64,000 bases of DNA from Naumovozyma dairenensis CBS 421 (Eukaryota > Ascomycota > Saccharomycetes > Saccharomycetales > Saccharomycetaceae): positions 1,982,686 to 2,046,685 of the forward strand of contig NC_016479.1 of the NCBI RefSeq assembly GCF_000227115.2. Reading direction: 5' to 3'. Below the pieces are notes generated by a model that ran no database searches, was not told the origin of the DNA, and was given only the letters and a program-made list of their open reading frames with translations. Position 1 is the first letter of the stretch; each line of letters opens with the position of its first letter. This document shows positions 51,247-61,262 of the stretch, in pieces. A program made the translations under genes and the position numbers.

Positions 51247-51678
51247 TTATTGTTGGGAGAAGTGTTCCAAGATCATACTACGTTCATCAGTTTCAGCACC
51301 CCAGTTCTTGACGACAACAACAGAAGCACCAACGACTTTTCTAGCGTTACCTTCACGGTCAATCTTACCTAAACCAGCCCATTCACCTAATTGCTTGGCG
51401 TCAGCAACTTTGATTAATGGAACCTTGTTTTCTGGGTCGTTAGCTAAACCTTCAACTAACTTGATAATGTTATCTTCAGTAACAGAGCTAACTAAGACAA
51501 CTAATTGAGCTTCACCTCTGGTCAAAGCCTTGGTGGATTCTCTCAAACCTCTAGCTAAACCATCGTGGACTAAAGCAGTTCTCAAGACAACCTTTAAGGC
51601 ATCTTCAATAGTAACTTCAGCGGTTTGTTCAACAACTTCTTCTTGGACTTCTTGGACAACTTCTTCAACGTCAGACAT
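51247..51678 (-). CDS. RPS12: Small ribosomal subunit protein eS12
   Basis: This 143-residue protein is identical in length to S. cerevisiae Rps12, part of the beak of the 40S subunit. The acidic Glu/Val-rich N-terminus ([16 protein letters not shown]) is followed by the L7Ae-like fold ([56 protein letters not shown]). The codon choice is visibly more biased than in neighbours, as expected for a highly expressed gene. No intron is present. Its position matches YOR369C. Confidence 0.98.
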   Translation of the reverse strand: MSDVEEVVQEVQEEVVEQTAEVTIEDALKVVLRTALVHDGLARGLRESTKALTRGEAQLVVLVSSVTEDNIIKLVEGLANDPENKVPLIKVADAKQLGEWAGLGKIDREGNARKVVGASVVVVKNWGAETDERSMILEHFSQQ

Positions 51679-52487
51679 TTTTGATTATTAATACTTTAGC
51701 TCGTTTGACTTCTTCGACAGTGAGAAATAAAGACTGCTCCGTGAAGAGATGAATCTACAATAAAAATAAGAACTAAAAGTAAATCATATCTAACTACTAC
51801 AATATTCAATCTCATCTCGTTTCATGGTTTGTTTTATCTATGGCTACTTGAATCTACGGAAAGTTTCAATTCTCCAAGACCTTACATTGAGTCTCGGGTG
51901 AATTAAAGGACACGCGAAAGGGACGCAATCATAAGAAAAATAAAGACAAGTAACAAAAACTTTAGAAAAGGTTACTGATGTATGATACTTAAAATGTCTG
52001 GGTGCACAGTCCAATAGTTTATAATATTGATTAAAACAGAACTCGTTTTGCTCATTTCAGTCAATCGCATTCCTTCGAAAGTTCATCAACAACTTTTCCT
52101 GATAAGACATTCCTACATCTTTGATTGTGGAATTCCTATAACTAATGGTGTTTTTTTAAAAATATACTTTCTAGCTGGTCCGAGCTTCCATTATGCTAAA
52201 CTTAAGAAAGAATGACATTAGGTTATGTTGTCCTTTTAGTCATGCTCATGACTTGTGTACGATAAACCTTACTTGAAAATATATTACTTAGTTCATGTAT
52301 TATCATTAAAATTAGTTATATACATATTCATTAGTGTAGATATAGAAAAAATGGTGTAATAATCTATCGTGCAAACTTACATATATAATGATTAGATGGA
52401 TTAAAGAACCTTTAGTACCTGACCATTCCAGCTTTAAATCTATTTTCCATCGATACATAATCAATACTATCGAATGGGGGCCTTACA
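51679..52487. promoter_or_regulatory. RPS12 promoter region and MRS6 3' flank
   Basis: This 809-bp region is the RPS12 upstream side. A Rap1-like site lies at 51994-52006. The rest is AT-rich with no gene; the 52027-52215 and 52388-52669 plus frames are unconvincing. Confidence 0.45.
51994..52006 (-). promoter_or_regulatory. Rap1-like site upstream of RPS12
   Basis: The minus strand reads TGCACCCAGACAT, close to the Rap1 consensus in the CACCC core and ACA half. It lies 316 bp upstream of the RPS12 ATG, in the range used by yeast ribosomal-protein promoters. Confidence 0.55.
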
Positions 52488-54296
52488 CTATATTTCCATT
52501 TCACCCACAAACTCAGCTGACTCACTTTTGTCAATACCCATATCTTCATCATCATCTTCAATGGCATTCTCGTAGTCTTGACTACTTCCCGGCAAGTCAT
52601 CTTCATCTTCAAAATCTATATCAAAGAAATCATCATCACTTCCTACAATTTTTTCATATAAGACTTTAGCAGCAGTAACAACTTCATCATATGAAATTTC
52701 TGCTGATGGCATACTCGTATAAAGAACACCATTATCACTAGCTTCAGGATCAAATTTCTCTGTATCTTTGTTAACGTTAAATAAAGTTGGATCTACAACT
52801 TCAAATGGTGGAGTTGATGTGCGCTGTGTATAATACAGTTTGAATAAAAATTGAAGTTTTTCTCTTGGAACATACTCTTTGAAAGATTTACCTAATTTAA
52901 CCGAATTTATTAACGTTTGGCCATTAGAACCAAATTGAACAATGTCCTCATCATCTCCTATATCGGTAGATGTTTCTCTAATTATACTCAACTCCATGGC
53001 TTCTAAGGCCGCATCCAAATCCAATTCAGCACGGACACCTTGCTCCGTAGTTGACAAGTACCAAATACAGGTTCCAGATGGACAACATTCGCTCCCTGAA
53101 CCAAGTATAAATGCTTGTACTACTTGCTTATTGCCCGATTTTAAAGACCCAGGGGGAAATACAACAATGGCAGCTGATTCACCTTCACTAAACCATGTGC
53201 TACAATCTTTTTCGACTATACATGTCAACCTATGAATTTGATAAGGTTGTTTAGGAACATTTTTTGAATCTTCCGATATTTGAGTAGGAGACATAATAAC
53301 TTTCTCGACAACATTAACTTTGGATCCATCGGAAAATAATGCCACATTTGTTGTGGGATTATATGATACCAGTTTTTCATTCAATTTATATGTTGCTCCT
53401 CCAACAGCAGCAGAACGACAGAACCCTTGAGACAATTCACCAGCTCCACCATATTTTGAATAAAGAACTGGGAATGGACCGTACACATCGAAACTACTTA
53501 AGTAACGACGTATCCTTTGTAAAGCTTCTGGGACTTTTGTATCAATATTATAACATAACCCAATCGAGAAAAGCAATTCGAAAACTTGCGGTTTTTCTAA
53601 TCTGAATTTCTCAACTAGAAATTCTGCCATCGATCTATTAGCATATGGTTTCCATATTTCTGGTTCTTTATCCCAATTAAGGACAAATTTAATAAATTTC
53701 ATTAAATTACGTTTCGTCATCAATGGTAATTTCTGATCTGCAAAAATTTCTTGTTTAGTATTTGTCAGTTTTTCAAAGGAATCATTTTCATAAGTATGGA
53801 AATTAGATAGTGATTGGAATTCCAAATATTGATGTACTCTTGACTTGACTAAAATAGATAATAAATCCGATTTAGTAAATAGAATTTTTGGTGAAAGATC
53901 TATACCAAAATCTTTAGATGCATACTTCCCACTACCAATCAAGGTGGAAACATACAATTTAGCATTCTCATAAAACGGGATAGAACCATTATTTATTTGA
54001 TCAACCCATCTTTTAATTTGATCGACAGTTAATGTCGCCGATGTGTCACCATAGTAGTCATTTTTATCAATATGCAAAACAGTAGATCCTTGCCACGATA
54101 AGGCCGCTGCAAGAACACTCTCAACCATACCACTACCAACAATCAATACGTCCACTTTTTCTGGAGTTGTTTCTGGAAGAGGATCTTCAATACCTGCCAA
54201 ATGAGGAACAATTAACGGATTCGCATTTGGGCCTGTAGAATTGAAGAAAGAAGGTCTACGTTCTGCCATAGAAGGACGACGTTCAGGACTCAACAT
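52488..54296 (-). CDS. MRS6: Rab escort protein Mrs6
   Basis: This 602-residue protein is practically the S. cerevisiae length (603). Mrs6 presents Rab GTPases to the Bet2-Bet4 geranylgeranyltransferase and also ties Sfp1 to TORC1 signalling. GDI/REP-family blocks are clear. The FAD-fold-like N-terminus reads KVDVLIVGSGMVESVLAAALSW with HIDKNDYYGDTSATL. The helical region has RRYLSSFDVYGPFPVLYSKYGGAGELSQGF, and there is a conserved effector patch around ICIWYLST-type sequence. An acidic C-terminal tail is typical of Mrs6. It starts at MLSPERRPS, as in the family. Its position matches YOR370C. Confidence 0.97.
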   Translation of the reverse strand: MLSPERRPSMAERRPSFFNSTGPNANPLIVPHLAGIEDPLPETTPEKVDVLIVGSGMVESVLAAALSWQGSTVLHIDKNDYYGDTSATLTVDQIKRWVDQINNGSIPFYENAKLYVSTLIGSGKYASKDFGIDLSPKILFTKSDLLSILVKSRVHQYLEFQSLSNFHTYENDSFEKLTNTKQEIFADQKLPLMTKRNLMKFIKFVLNWDKEPEIWKPYANRSMAEFLVEKFRLEKPQVFELLFSIGLCYNIDTKVPEALQRIRRYLSSFDVYGPFPVLYSKYGGAGELSQGFCRSAAVGGATYKLNEKLVSYNPTTNVALFSDGSKVNVVEKVIMSPTQISEDSKNVPKQPYQIHRLTCIVEKDCSTWFSEGESAAIVVFPPGSLKSGNKQVVQAFILGSGSECCPSGTCIWYLSTTEQGVRAELDLDAALEAMELSIIRETSTDIGDDEDIVQFGSNGQTLINSVKLGKSFKEYVPREKLQFLFKLYYTQRTSTPPFEVVDPTLFNVNKDTEKFDPEASDNGVLYTSMPSAEISYDEVVTAAKVLYEKIVGSDDDFFDIDFEDEDDLPGSSQDYENAIEDDDEDMGIDKSESAEFVGEMEI

Positions 54297-54866
54297 TGCT
54301 TGTTTTTGTTATTCAATGGATTATTTTTAAGAACCGTTAAATATAATTCAATAAAAAGGGTAAAGTATAATAACAATGTGTTTATTTTTTCCTTGTGTTA
54401 TCTGTTTCTGGTTTTGTAAAACGTTTTGGCTCAAATTATAGGGGACTGTTCTGTAAATTTTTTTTTGGTTTATAGGGAAATATTTTGTCTAGAGACGGTA
54501 TGTTTGTAAAAATAAAAAAATCCACTTTATTAACTTTCCAAATTGTTGTATTGTTAATCCGTTTGTCGATAATGTTCAATTTAATATTGTTTTGTTATTC
54601 TTTGCATATATCTGTGTTCAGTCGTACGAACATGGTGCCAGTTAAAAAATTTTCTGTTAAAATTTTTTCATGAATGGACGAGGGATTACCCGTATCGCCT
54701 GCGTGTTGTCAAGAAATTTCGCTACGTATTTTAACGTTTAACGGAAACGGTAACGCCTTGAACTGCAAAAGTGCCCTGAATCGCGGAGTTTCCCAAAAGG
54801 GTATCTACGTTAGTTATGAGAGAGCTTATTGTATACTAGAACTTTTCTTTGCAGTGAGAATAATCC
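54297..54866. promoter_or_regulatory. MRS6 promoter region / GPB 3' flank, with a Reb1 site
   Basis: This 570-bp region has an exact Reb1 core TTACCCG at 54686-54692, about 390 bp upstream of the MRS6 ATG, and T-rich runs. No gene is seen. Confidence 0.5.
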
Positions 54867-57437
54867 TTAACCTGCCAGACTCATTGATGGTAATATGAAT
54901 TCTAGGACGACTCCTCGTAAATAAAGCTTTTGAAGATTTGAACGTCTTGCTACAACTCCTCCGATCATTACTACTGTACCGTTGCATTGCAAAGAGCTAC
55001 TACCCAAACAAAGAATAGAGTCTATTTTAGAGTCAGGATCATCCTTTTTTAACACCAACTCGTTATTTTCCGTAGCAATGACACAGTTTTGTAGACACTG
55101 AGTATTCAAATCAAAGACATTCATAATGGAGTGACCAAGTCCTTTAATATGAGGCGTTTCTTGAGAGCCAGAATATGTGTCTTCATTGTTGGTTTTATAA
55201 AGTTCATTAACATCTTCTTGCGTCAAACCACCGATGTTAATAGACATAAAATTGGTATCTACCATGGTATGCCCCACCAACTTCATTTCAATTGGTATCA
55301 ACTCATCTTTCTCTGTCTTGGCATGCGTATCTATTTTACTCCAAATCTTTGTTTCAATATTAAACCACCACATATCACCGAAAACTTTATTGTTATTGGA
55401 TCCTCCATGTAATACTAGAACGCTTTTATCACCATAGCCGTTTTTCTTTTGAGGATGTTGTTGATGTCCAAACACTAATAACGGAGATGCTGTATTGTTC
55501 ATTCTGGGATCTAGTAAACACGAACCTCTTTTGAGACTGCTTTCTTTTATTAATTGTCTATTATTTTTATTATTTTTATTTTCAGAATCATTAGAACGAT
55601 TATTAACATTACCAAATAATACTCTTGTGTTTGAGTGTTCAACCGGTTCGCTATCAATACAAAAATCCTTTTTTAATCTTTCCAATAATCGAGTCTCTAA
55701 CGATGAGCTACATAATAAACACGTATCAGGAATAGAATATGCGAAAAAGGCTCTTGGAGAAGGCCAATTACCATTCTCATGATCGATTGGTATCTTAATA
55801 GCTGTTACTGTATCAGCGAATTTATAATATGATTTTTTCCCTCTTACAACGATAGGAATGTCTAGTTCCCACATATCATTCATAGCTTCATATTTATCTT
55901 CACCAGTTTGTCTATAACCGCCAAAGATTAATATAGTTGATACACCTGTAGAATAAGACGAAGATGAAGTGGTGCCATTTTTAGAAATAGAGCCTATAGA
56001 TGAATTTGAGTCTGTATGATCAGTCAAGTTACTATTATCATTGTTATTGTTAACATTACTTTCTTCAATATTGGGACGATCAATACTATTATTGTGTGAA
56101 TGTGTATTATGATTGTTATAAGGTTTATTTTTGAAATTTTCTATTGATACTTGCATATGACCAAATCTTGGAGAAAAAGTGGGATAGGTAACGAATTGAT
56201 TTGGTTGTGCAATGACTTCCACTTTTGAAAATTTAAATGTAACAGTATCCAAAATGTAAAATGTATTATTTAGAAGTGAACTTTTTTTCAAATAATATTT
56301 ACCATTAGTATCACAGGATACTTCAGTTTTAATTTCAAACCCACCATAGAATACGATATGTCTTTCTGTTAATTTCGAAGCTGTCATACATAATAAAGGT
56401 GGTGGTATGTGACCCCAAATTTCTGGCCTTGATAAATGTTGTGAATTTATTGAGATGACATAAAGATGCGGATTGTTAATCATTATTGGATTATTAATTA
56501 CTTCATGAGATAATGGTGGTGGTAAGTTAGCGATAGGATCCACATAAAAATCTGACATATTTGGAATTTCATCATCATTTCGATAACATGCACTTAATCC
56601 ACCAAATATATATAGTTGACCATTAAATTCTATAGAACATTGATACATTAGGGACGGTAATTTGTATTCTGAAAATAAAGCTAATATTAGTGAGCTACCA
56701 GAATAATTATCATAAGCTTTAGGAATATAATCTAGACCACTAATGAAAAGTGGACATTCAGGTTTGGGTGCAAGACCTTCTCTGTTTGAGATCAAATCAT
56801 TGTTTTTAACCAATAAATCAGTGAAATTACTTGAGATTACTGGTTCCCATAGGTTATGTCTTTGCAAAATGCTCATATCTTTTAGTTCTACGGTGAGTAA
56901 TTTGGAATAATACTTCAAATATGAATCCTTTTCATTGATTTCATTTAGATGAAGAGGAACAGAATATAATCTAGAGTGTTCTTGAAGGGTGTTATTATTC
57001 AAACTTACATGGTGTTCATTCTCCTCCTCATTATGTTGAGGTTGCTGGGCATCATGGAGAAGATCTCTTCTATGAGTATCATCAATTTGAGCGGTAGAAT
57101 TATTTCTGAAGCCTATTTGGTTATATCTTATTTTAAATTGATCCACTTCTAAAGGGCTATAGACTTTAAAATGGTCTACGAAGAATGTGATTTTATTATT
57201 TTCTCTTTGTAATTCTGAATTTGTTGAACTAGTGATGGAAGCTGTTCTTAATTGAGATAAATTTAAAGGTTTTTTCATTGCATAATATTTCTTCAATAAA
57301 AATTCATTTTCAGAGCGTATATGTTCTGATGATTTTTTCGATTGTAGAGGCATCAATACTGGAGTATAATTTGTTAAATAAGTTAATACAGGAAATTGTG
57401 TTGCATTGGTATAATCTAATTGCAGCACTTGTATCAT
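54867..57437 (-). CDS. GPB1: Kelch-repeat PKA-pathway regulator Gpb1/Gpb2; N-terminus uncertain
   Basis: This frame gives 856 residues; S. cerevisiae Gpb1 and Gpb2 are 897 and 880. They act with Gpa2 to restrain PKA and stabilise the Ras-GAPs Ira1/2. Kelch-like blades are scattered along the chain (SIEFNGQLYIFGGLSACY, HIVFYGGFEIKTEVS, STILIFGGYRQTGEDKYEAM, SVLVLHGGSNNNKVFGDMWWF, GTVVMIGGVVARRSNL). Conserved motifs include NEFLLKKYYAMKKPL near the N-terminus and PPPLSHEVINNPIMINNPHLYV. The first ATG of the frame is directly preceded by TAA. A coding-looking frame from 57543 overlaps it one phase off and may hold the missing ~43 residues. Order MRS6-GPB-NDD1 matches YOR370-YOR372, favouring GPB1; GPB2 is YAL056W. 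Confidence 0.9.
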   Translation of the reverse strand: MIQVLQLDYTNATQFPVLTYLTNYTPVLMPLQSKKSSEHIRSENEFLLKKYYAMKKPLNLSQLRTASITSSTNSELQRENNKITFFVDHFKVYSPLEVDQFKIRYNQIGFRNNSTAQIDDTHRRDLLHDAQQPQHNEEENEHHVSLNNNTLQEHSRLYSVPLHLNEINEKDSYLKYYSKLLTVELKDMSILQRHNLWEPVISSNFTDLLVKNNDLISNREGLAPKPECPLFISGLDYIPKAYDNYSGSSLILALFSEYKLPSLMYQCSIEFNGQLYIFGGLSACYRNDDEIPNMSDFYVDPIANLPPPLSHEVINNPIMINNPHLYVISINSQHLSRPEIWGHIPPPLLCMTASKLTERHIVFYGGFEIKTEVSCDTNGKYYLKKSSLLNNTFYILDTVTFKFSKVEVIAQPNQFVTYPTFSPRFGHMQVSIENFKNKPYNNHNTHSHNNSIDRPNIEESNVNNNNDNSNLTDHTDSNSSIGSISKNGTTSSSSYSTGVSTILIFGGYRQTGEDKYEAMNDMWELDIPIVVRGKKSYYKFADTVTAIKIPIDHENGNWPSPRAFFAYSIPDTCLLCSSSLETRLLERLKKDFCIDSEPVEHSNTRVLFGNVNNRSNDSENKNNKNNRQLIKESSLKRGSCLLDPRMNNTASPLLVFGHQQHPQKKNGYGDKSVLVLHGGSNNNKVFGDMWWFNIETKIWSKIDTHAKTEKDELIPIEMKLVGHTMVDTNFMSINIGGLTQEDVNELYKTNNEDTYSGSQETPHIKGLGHSIMNVFDLNTQCLQNCVIATENNELVLKKDDPDSKIDSILCLGSSSLQCNGTVVMIGGVVARRSNLQKLYLRGVVLEFILPSMSLAG

Positions 57438-58360
57438 TGGTTAATGGTGGAAAATTTATAATATTGTTTGCATTTTGAAATTCCTTATCTGTTGCTGCAT
57501 CAGGTTTCGATGGGCTTGCTTCTATGTTAATCATTTTTTCCATTTTGTTCCCTCACTTAAGTATTTTTTAGCATAAATAAAAGCAATAATAGAACTAGTT
57601 GTTAAAAATTGTTATTCGATTAGACAGTAGTAATAAAATGGGGGGAGGGGGAGAACAGTACTTGCAGTTATGATAACTTCTTTGTTCTTACCTCACTGTA
57701 GGATATTACCTTTTTCCATACTCCATGTACGTACTCACCAATGTTTTAAGCCATAGGTGTATGTATGTATCTTTCCAACGGGGCCTTCTATTTTCGTCCC
57801 TTGCCTAAAGTGAGAGAGAAGGAAGTTTCTAGGCATGGAACGTTTCAGGAATGTCATTGCGTTGCGTTGAGTTGCCTCTGTCTGTGCGTCGTTATTCTGC
57901 GCCCGGAAACGGGTCCGTCCCGAACCGCTGGCCTTAAAGTTATACACCATCTCTTGAAGAGGGAAACGATCAATAACAATAAACCATACGTAAATAGACA
58001 TTTATTACTCTGTGAAGTGGTAATGACACCATGTGTTATTTACAAGTTACACTTTCCCCGCTTTTCAAATGGATAGCTCTCAGACGCTTCGATTAACAAT
58101 TATTATTCCTCTGAACTTCGAAGTCATTTTTAAAACTGCAAGTTCTGTCACCTGTCATATATGGTGTAGGAAAATACAAAGGAACGGTATGTGAACATCC
58201 ATATATATATAATGAAAAGGATAATGTCATAAGTGTCTATATAGAAATAATATATGAGATAATAAAAAAATATTTAAAATGGGAAAAATGTAAATCACCT
58301 CGCGTACAAACCTCTTGATGTATTTGTTTTCTCCTTTACTGAGTAATTTGGGTATTCGTT
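57438..58360. promoter_or_regulatory. GPB upstream region / NDD1 3' flank
   Basis: This 923-bp region. The part 57438-57543 may encode the GPB N-terminus in a shifted frame. A G-rich run lies at about 57639-57651. The GC-richer stretch 57800-57960 is open in both directions but unlike any protein I know. Confidence 0.4.
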
Positions 58361-60496
58361 TTAGAAATTCTTGTTACTAGAGTTATCATTGCCATAATTT
58401 TTCCTTTTCACGTTATCATTCTTTGTATGTATGGAACCATTTATTTCAGAATGGGATCTTTTCAAGCTAGATTTCTTTTTCTGTTGTTTAAGATTATTAG
58501 TACCCCCTGTGGAATTGAATCGATGTGCGCTAGATACGATTATTTGAAATTTTGGTTGCTTCTTAACTATTCTTTTAACTTTCCCTGTATTCGTTGATTT
58601 CATTGTCTTTTGAATGGAAGATGACGTTAGTACAGGTTTATCAATCTGGTTTATAGGATTGATGGATGATGATGTTGATTTATTGGATGCTATTGATAAT
58701 GTTCTCTCATTTTTAAAAGATCCCATTTTGGGCAAATCGGGAATTCTTATTGGCTTATTAGTTAAATTATTCTTTGGCGTTGGTGATAAGGGGACTGCCT
58801 CATCATCTTCTTCTAGTAATCGGGTATCTAAGTTTGGATCAATGACACTAGTAGTTGTAAGAATAGGAATATTGTTATTATGAATTGAGTTATTGATATG
58901 ATTATTATTTAGTATTGCTCTTGATAAAGTGGGAAGCTCATTTATATCCTTATTAAGAGGTAAATATGTTGGTTTTGAAATTGATTTGGTCACAGATGAA
59001 TTTAATTGAACTGTTGTCGGCGAAGAACCATATATATCTGTGTGATTATTATTATTATCATCGCCATCATAATCATTATTCCTGCTGTTATTGTTGTTAA
59101 TATTATCATAAACTGATATAGCCTTCGGAAGTAAATTTTCTTTGTTACAATGAATATCGTTACTATTATTATTAGTCTTGTTGTTATTAATCATATGTTT
59201 GATATCATTTGTGGATAGTTTCGATTTTTTATCTGGTTTTGGAGTAGTCATTAATAATCTCGTTTGTGAGTCTTGTAATGTTAATTCTGGACTTTGGAAT
59301 AGTTTATTTTGAACTATATGATTGTTACTATCTTTTCTTGCATTTTGGAAATCTATTAATGCACTATTTGAAGTGTTATTATCACTATTATTAATATTTA
59401 AAGTTTTTGGATAAGGTGTACCAAAATTGTTTAGAATTCTTCTACCATATGGCGTCAAAGACATTGATATTCGTTTAGATGGTGACATGGAATTAGATAG
59501 TTGATTACTATTGAACATTAAATTTAAATCAATTTTCCTAAGAGGTGTTCTAGAATTTAGCATCGAATAGAGAACATTATTATTATTTGTATTATTATTA
59601 TTATTATTAGTATTAGTACGTTCAACAGAACTTGAAACTACAGGGATATTGAATAGATTATTGTTATTGTTATTGTTCTTATTATTACTATTTGTGTTAG
59701 AATGTATACCAGCATTATCAGTGACGAAACGTAAAGGAGTCTTTGCAGGAGTTTTATGAAAGAAATTAAAACCAGCTGGAGAATCCAATAAAAACTCTCT
59801 TAGTTGTTCAGGAGATGCCAATAAAAACTCATTTGGGAAAGCTGTTCCGAAATTTAAAGCAGTTGAAGGTTGAACATTCATGTCATTAAGAGTTTCTCCA
59901 GACGCTGCCTTATATTGTTGTTGTTGTTGTTGTTGCTGCTGCTGTGGAGGTGGTAGTAGCGGTTGTTGATTTTCCTGGATTGTATTCTGTTTTCCTTCTT
60001 GGATTTGTGAATTATTAACCTGTTGCCGTGACTGTTGCTTTTGCTGCTCCTGTTGTTCTTGTTGCTGAATTAGAGTACCAACTAACGGAAGATTAGGCAA
60101 CATACTATTTTCTATAAGTGAGGAGTCATTATCCCTTTGTTGATTCATTGGCGATTTGTCATCAATATTATTACTCCCATTAGCATTATTGTTAAGTTTA
60201 TTGTTAAAAATATTATTTTGTGGGTTCATTTGATTTGAATATGGAGTTGGAAATTGAGTAGTAGTTGGTAAGGGACTATTGAATACGTATTTTAAGTTCT
60301 CAGTGAATGATTTGAAAAAACTAGTATCACTCTGATTATCTACCTCATTTATAACAAAAGATGGGGTTCCTTCTTTGACGTTATTTTGTTGTTGCTGTTG
60401 GGTCGAACTCGACGTATTATTATTTTGATCCAAAGCCAGTGTTGCGGAAGAATCTCCGATAGTATTCCTCTGAGAGCGAGGTACTTTATTTTGCAT
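58361..60496 (-). CDS. NDD1: G2/M transcriptional activator Ndd1
   Basis: This 711-residue protein is longer than S. cerevisiae Ndd1 (554) because of Asn and Gln tracts. Ndd1 binds the Fkh2 FHA domain on CLB2-cluster promoters after Cdk phosphorylation and drives G2/M expression. Conserved islands stand out in a disordered chain: LLASPEQLREFLLDSPAGFNFF with KTPAKTPLRF, SRTPLRKIDLNLMF, SPSKRISMSLTPYGRRILNN, and the C-terminal KFQIIVSSAHRFNST. Many Ser/Thr-Pro sites are visible. CAG/CAA and AAT tracts lie in between. Its position matches YOR372C, divergent from NUD1 as in S. cerevisiae. Confidence 0.95.
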   Translation of the reverse strand: MQNKVPRSQRNTIGDSSATLALDQNNNTSSSTQQQQQNNVKEGTPSFVINEVDNQSDTSFFKSFTENLKYVFNSPLPTTTQFPTPYSNQMNPQNNIFNNKLNNNANGSNNIDDKSPMNQQRDNDSSLIENSMLPNLPLVGTLIQQQEQQEQQKQQSRQQVNNSQIQEGKQNTIQENQQPLLPPPQQQQQQQQQQYKAASGETLNDMNVQPSTALNFGTAFPNEFLLASPEQLREFLLDSPAGFNFFHKTPAKTPLRFVTDNAGIHSNTNSNNKNNNNNNNLFNIPVVSSSVERTNTNNNNNNTNNNNVLYSMLNSRTPLRKIDLNLMFNSNQLSNSMSPSKRISMSLTPYGRRILNNFGTPYPKTLNINNSDNNTSNSALIDFQNARKDSNNHIVQNKLFQSPELTLQDSQTRLLMTTPKPDKKSKLSTNDIKHMINNNKTNNNSNDIHCNKENLLPKAISVYDNINNNNSRNNDYDGDDNNNNHTDIYGSSPTTVQLNSSVTKSISKPTYLPLNKDINELPTLSRAILNNNHINNSIHNNNIPILTTTSVIDPNLDTRLLEEDDEAVPLSPTPKNNLTNKPIRIPDLPKMGSFKNERTLSIASNKSTSSSINPINQIDKPVLTSSSIQKTMKSTNTGKVKRIVKKQPKFQIIVSSAHRFNSTGGTNNLKQQKKKSSLKRSHSEINGSIHTKNDNVKRKNYGNDNSSNKNF

Positions 60497-61262
60497 GGTA
60501 TTTTGGTCTTTCTTGGTATCTTAGCTCACACTAAAGATAATATATGTGGTAGTTGTTTGGTGATAAGGACACTTAAAAAGGTCGCGATGGATAGCGAATA
60601 CTTCTGTATAAGTATGAGTGGATAGAAAATGTAGCCGGCAAAAATAAGCCTCGTATAGTCTAGTCTAGTATAATATAGTATTGTAAATGGAAAAAAAAAA
60701 GCAAGCAATGTATGATTAAATTGTTGCAGGTATATTGAATAGTAATGAATAGTGATACTTGTTTGCCAATAGAACAACTTTACTGTATCAATGAGGACCT
60801 GGAGGGGGGAGGGGGAATCTAATTCTATTGTTTTTTTAGATATATCGAGGATTTTCGTATTAGATGGTTTTTCTTTTGTTTTGTTTTTTTGTTTTGTTTT
60901 CCCCAATATCTCTGTTACCCTCCTTTATAGAAAAAAGCATTTCGTGTTCAGCGGGTAACCCATGATTTCGAAAAATAAACAAAACAAAACAAAACAAAAC
61001 AAAATAAAATAAAATAAATAAATATTGCAATCTCGACATACATATAGGTGATAATTAAAGGAATAGTTAGTTATGTTTACAGACAGAAGCATAAGCTGTC
61101 TTGAGACCATTGAGTAATCAGTTGTACATTTTTAAGGTTGGATACCAAGACCAGCAGATTGAAAGATCTAGTGTCTGTCTGTTTTTAATCAATATTTGTT
61201 TGTTTATCTATTTTAGACAAACTACCAGAAGAATACCTTTTTTTTCCCCATTTCTTTTGCTC
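60497..61262. promoter_or_regulatory. Divergent NDD1/NUD1 promoter region
   Basis: This 766-bp region has an exact Reb1 core CGGGTAA at 60952-60958. A G-rich run lies near 60802-60815, and there are TTTTG and AAAAC tandem tracts (60870-60900, 60975-61020). No MCB/SCB element is visible. Confidence 0.5.
60952..60958 (+). promoter_or_regulatory. Reb1-type site (CGGGTAA)
   Basis: This exact Reb1 core lies in the middle of the divergent NDD1/NUD1 promoter, 310 bp from the NUD1 ATG. Confidence 0.6.

Noticed and set aside
31565..57437. PDE2 and GPB1/GPB2 as a cAMP-pathway gene cluster
   Set aside because: They are about 22 kb apart with unrelated genes between, and the arrangement is the same ancestral order seen in S. 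cerevisiae.
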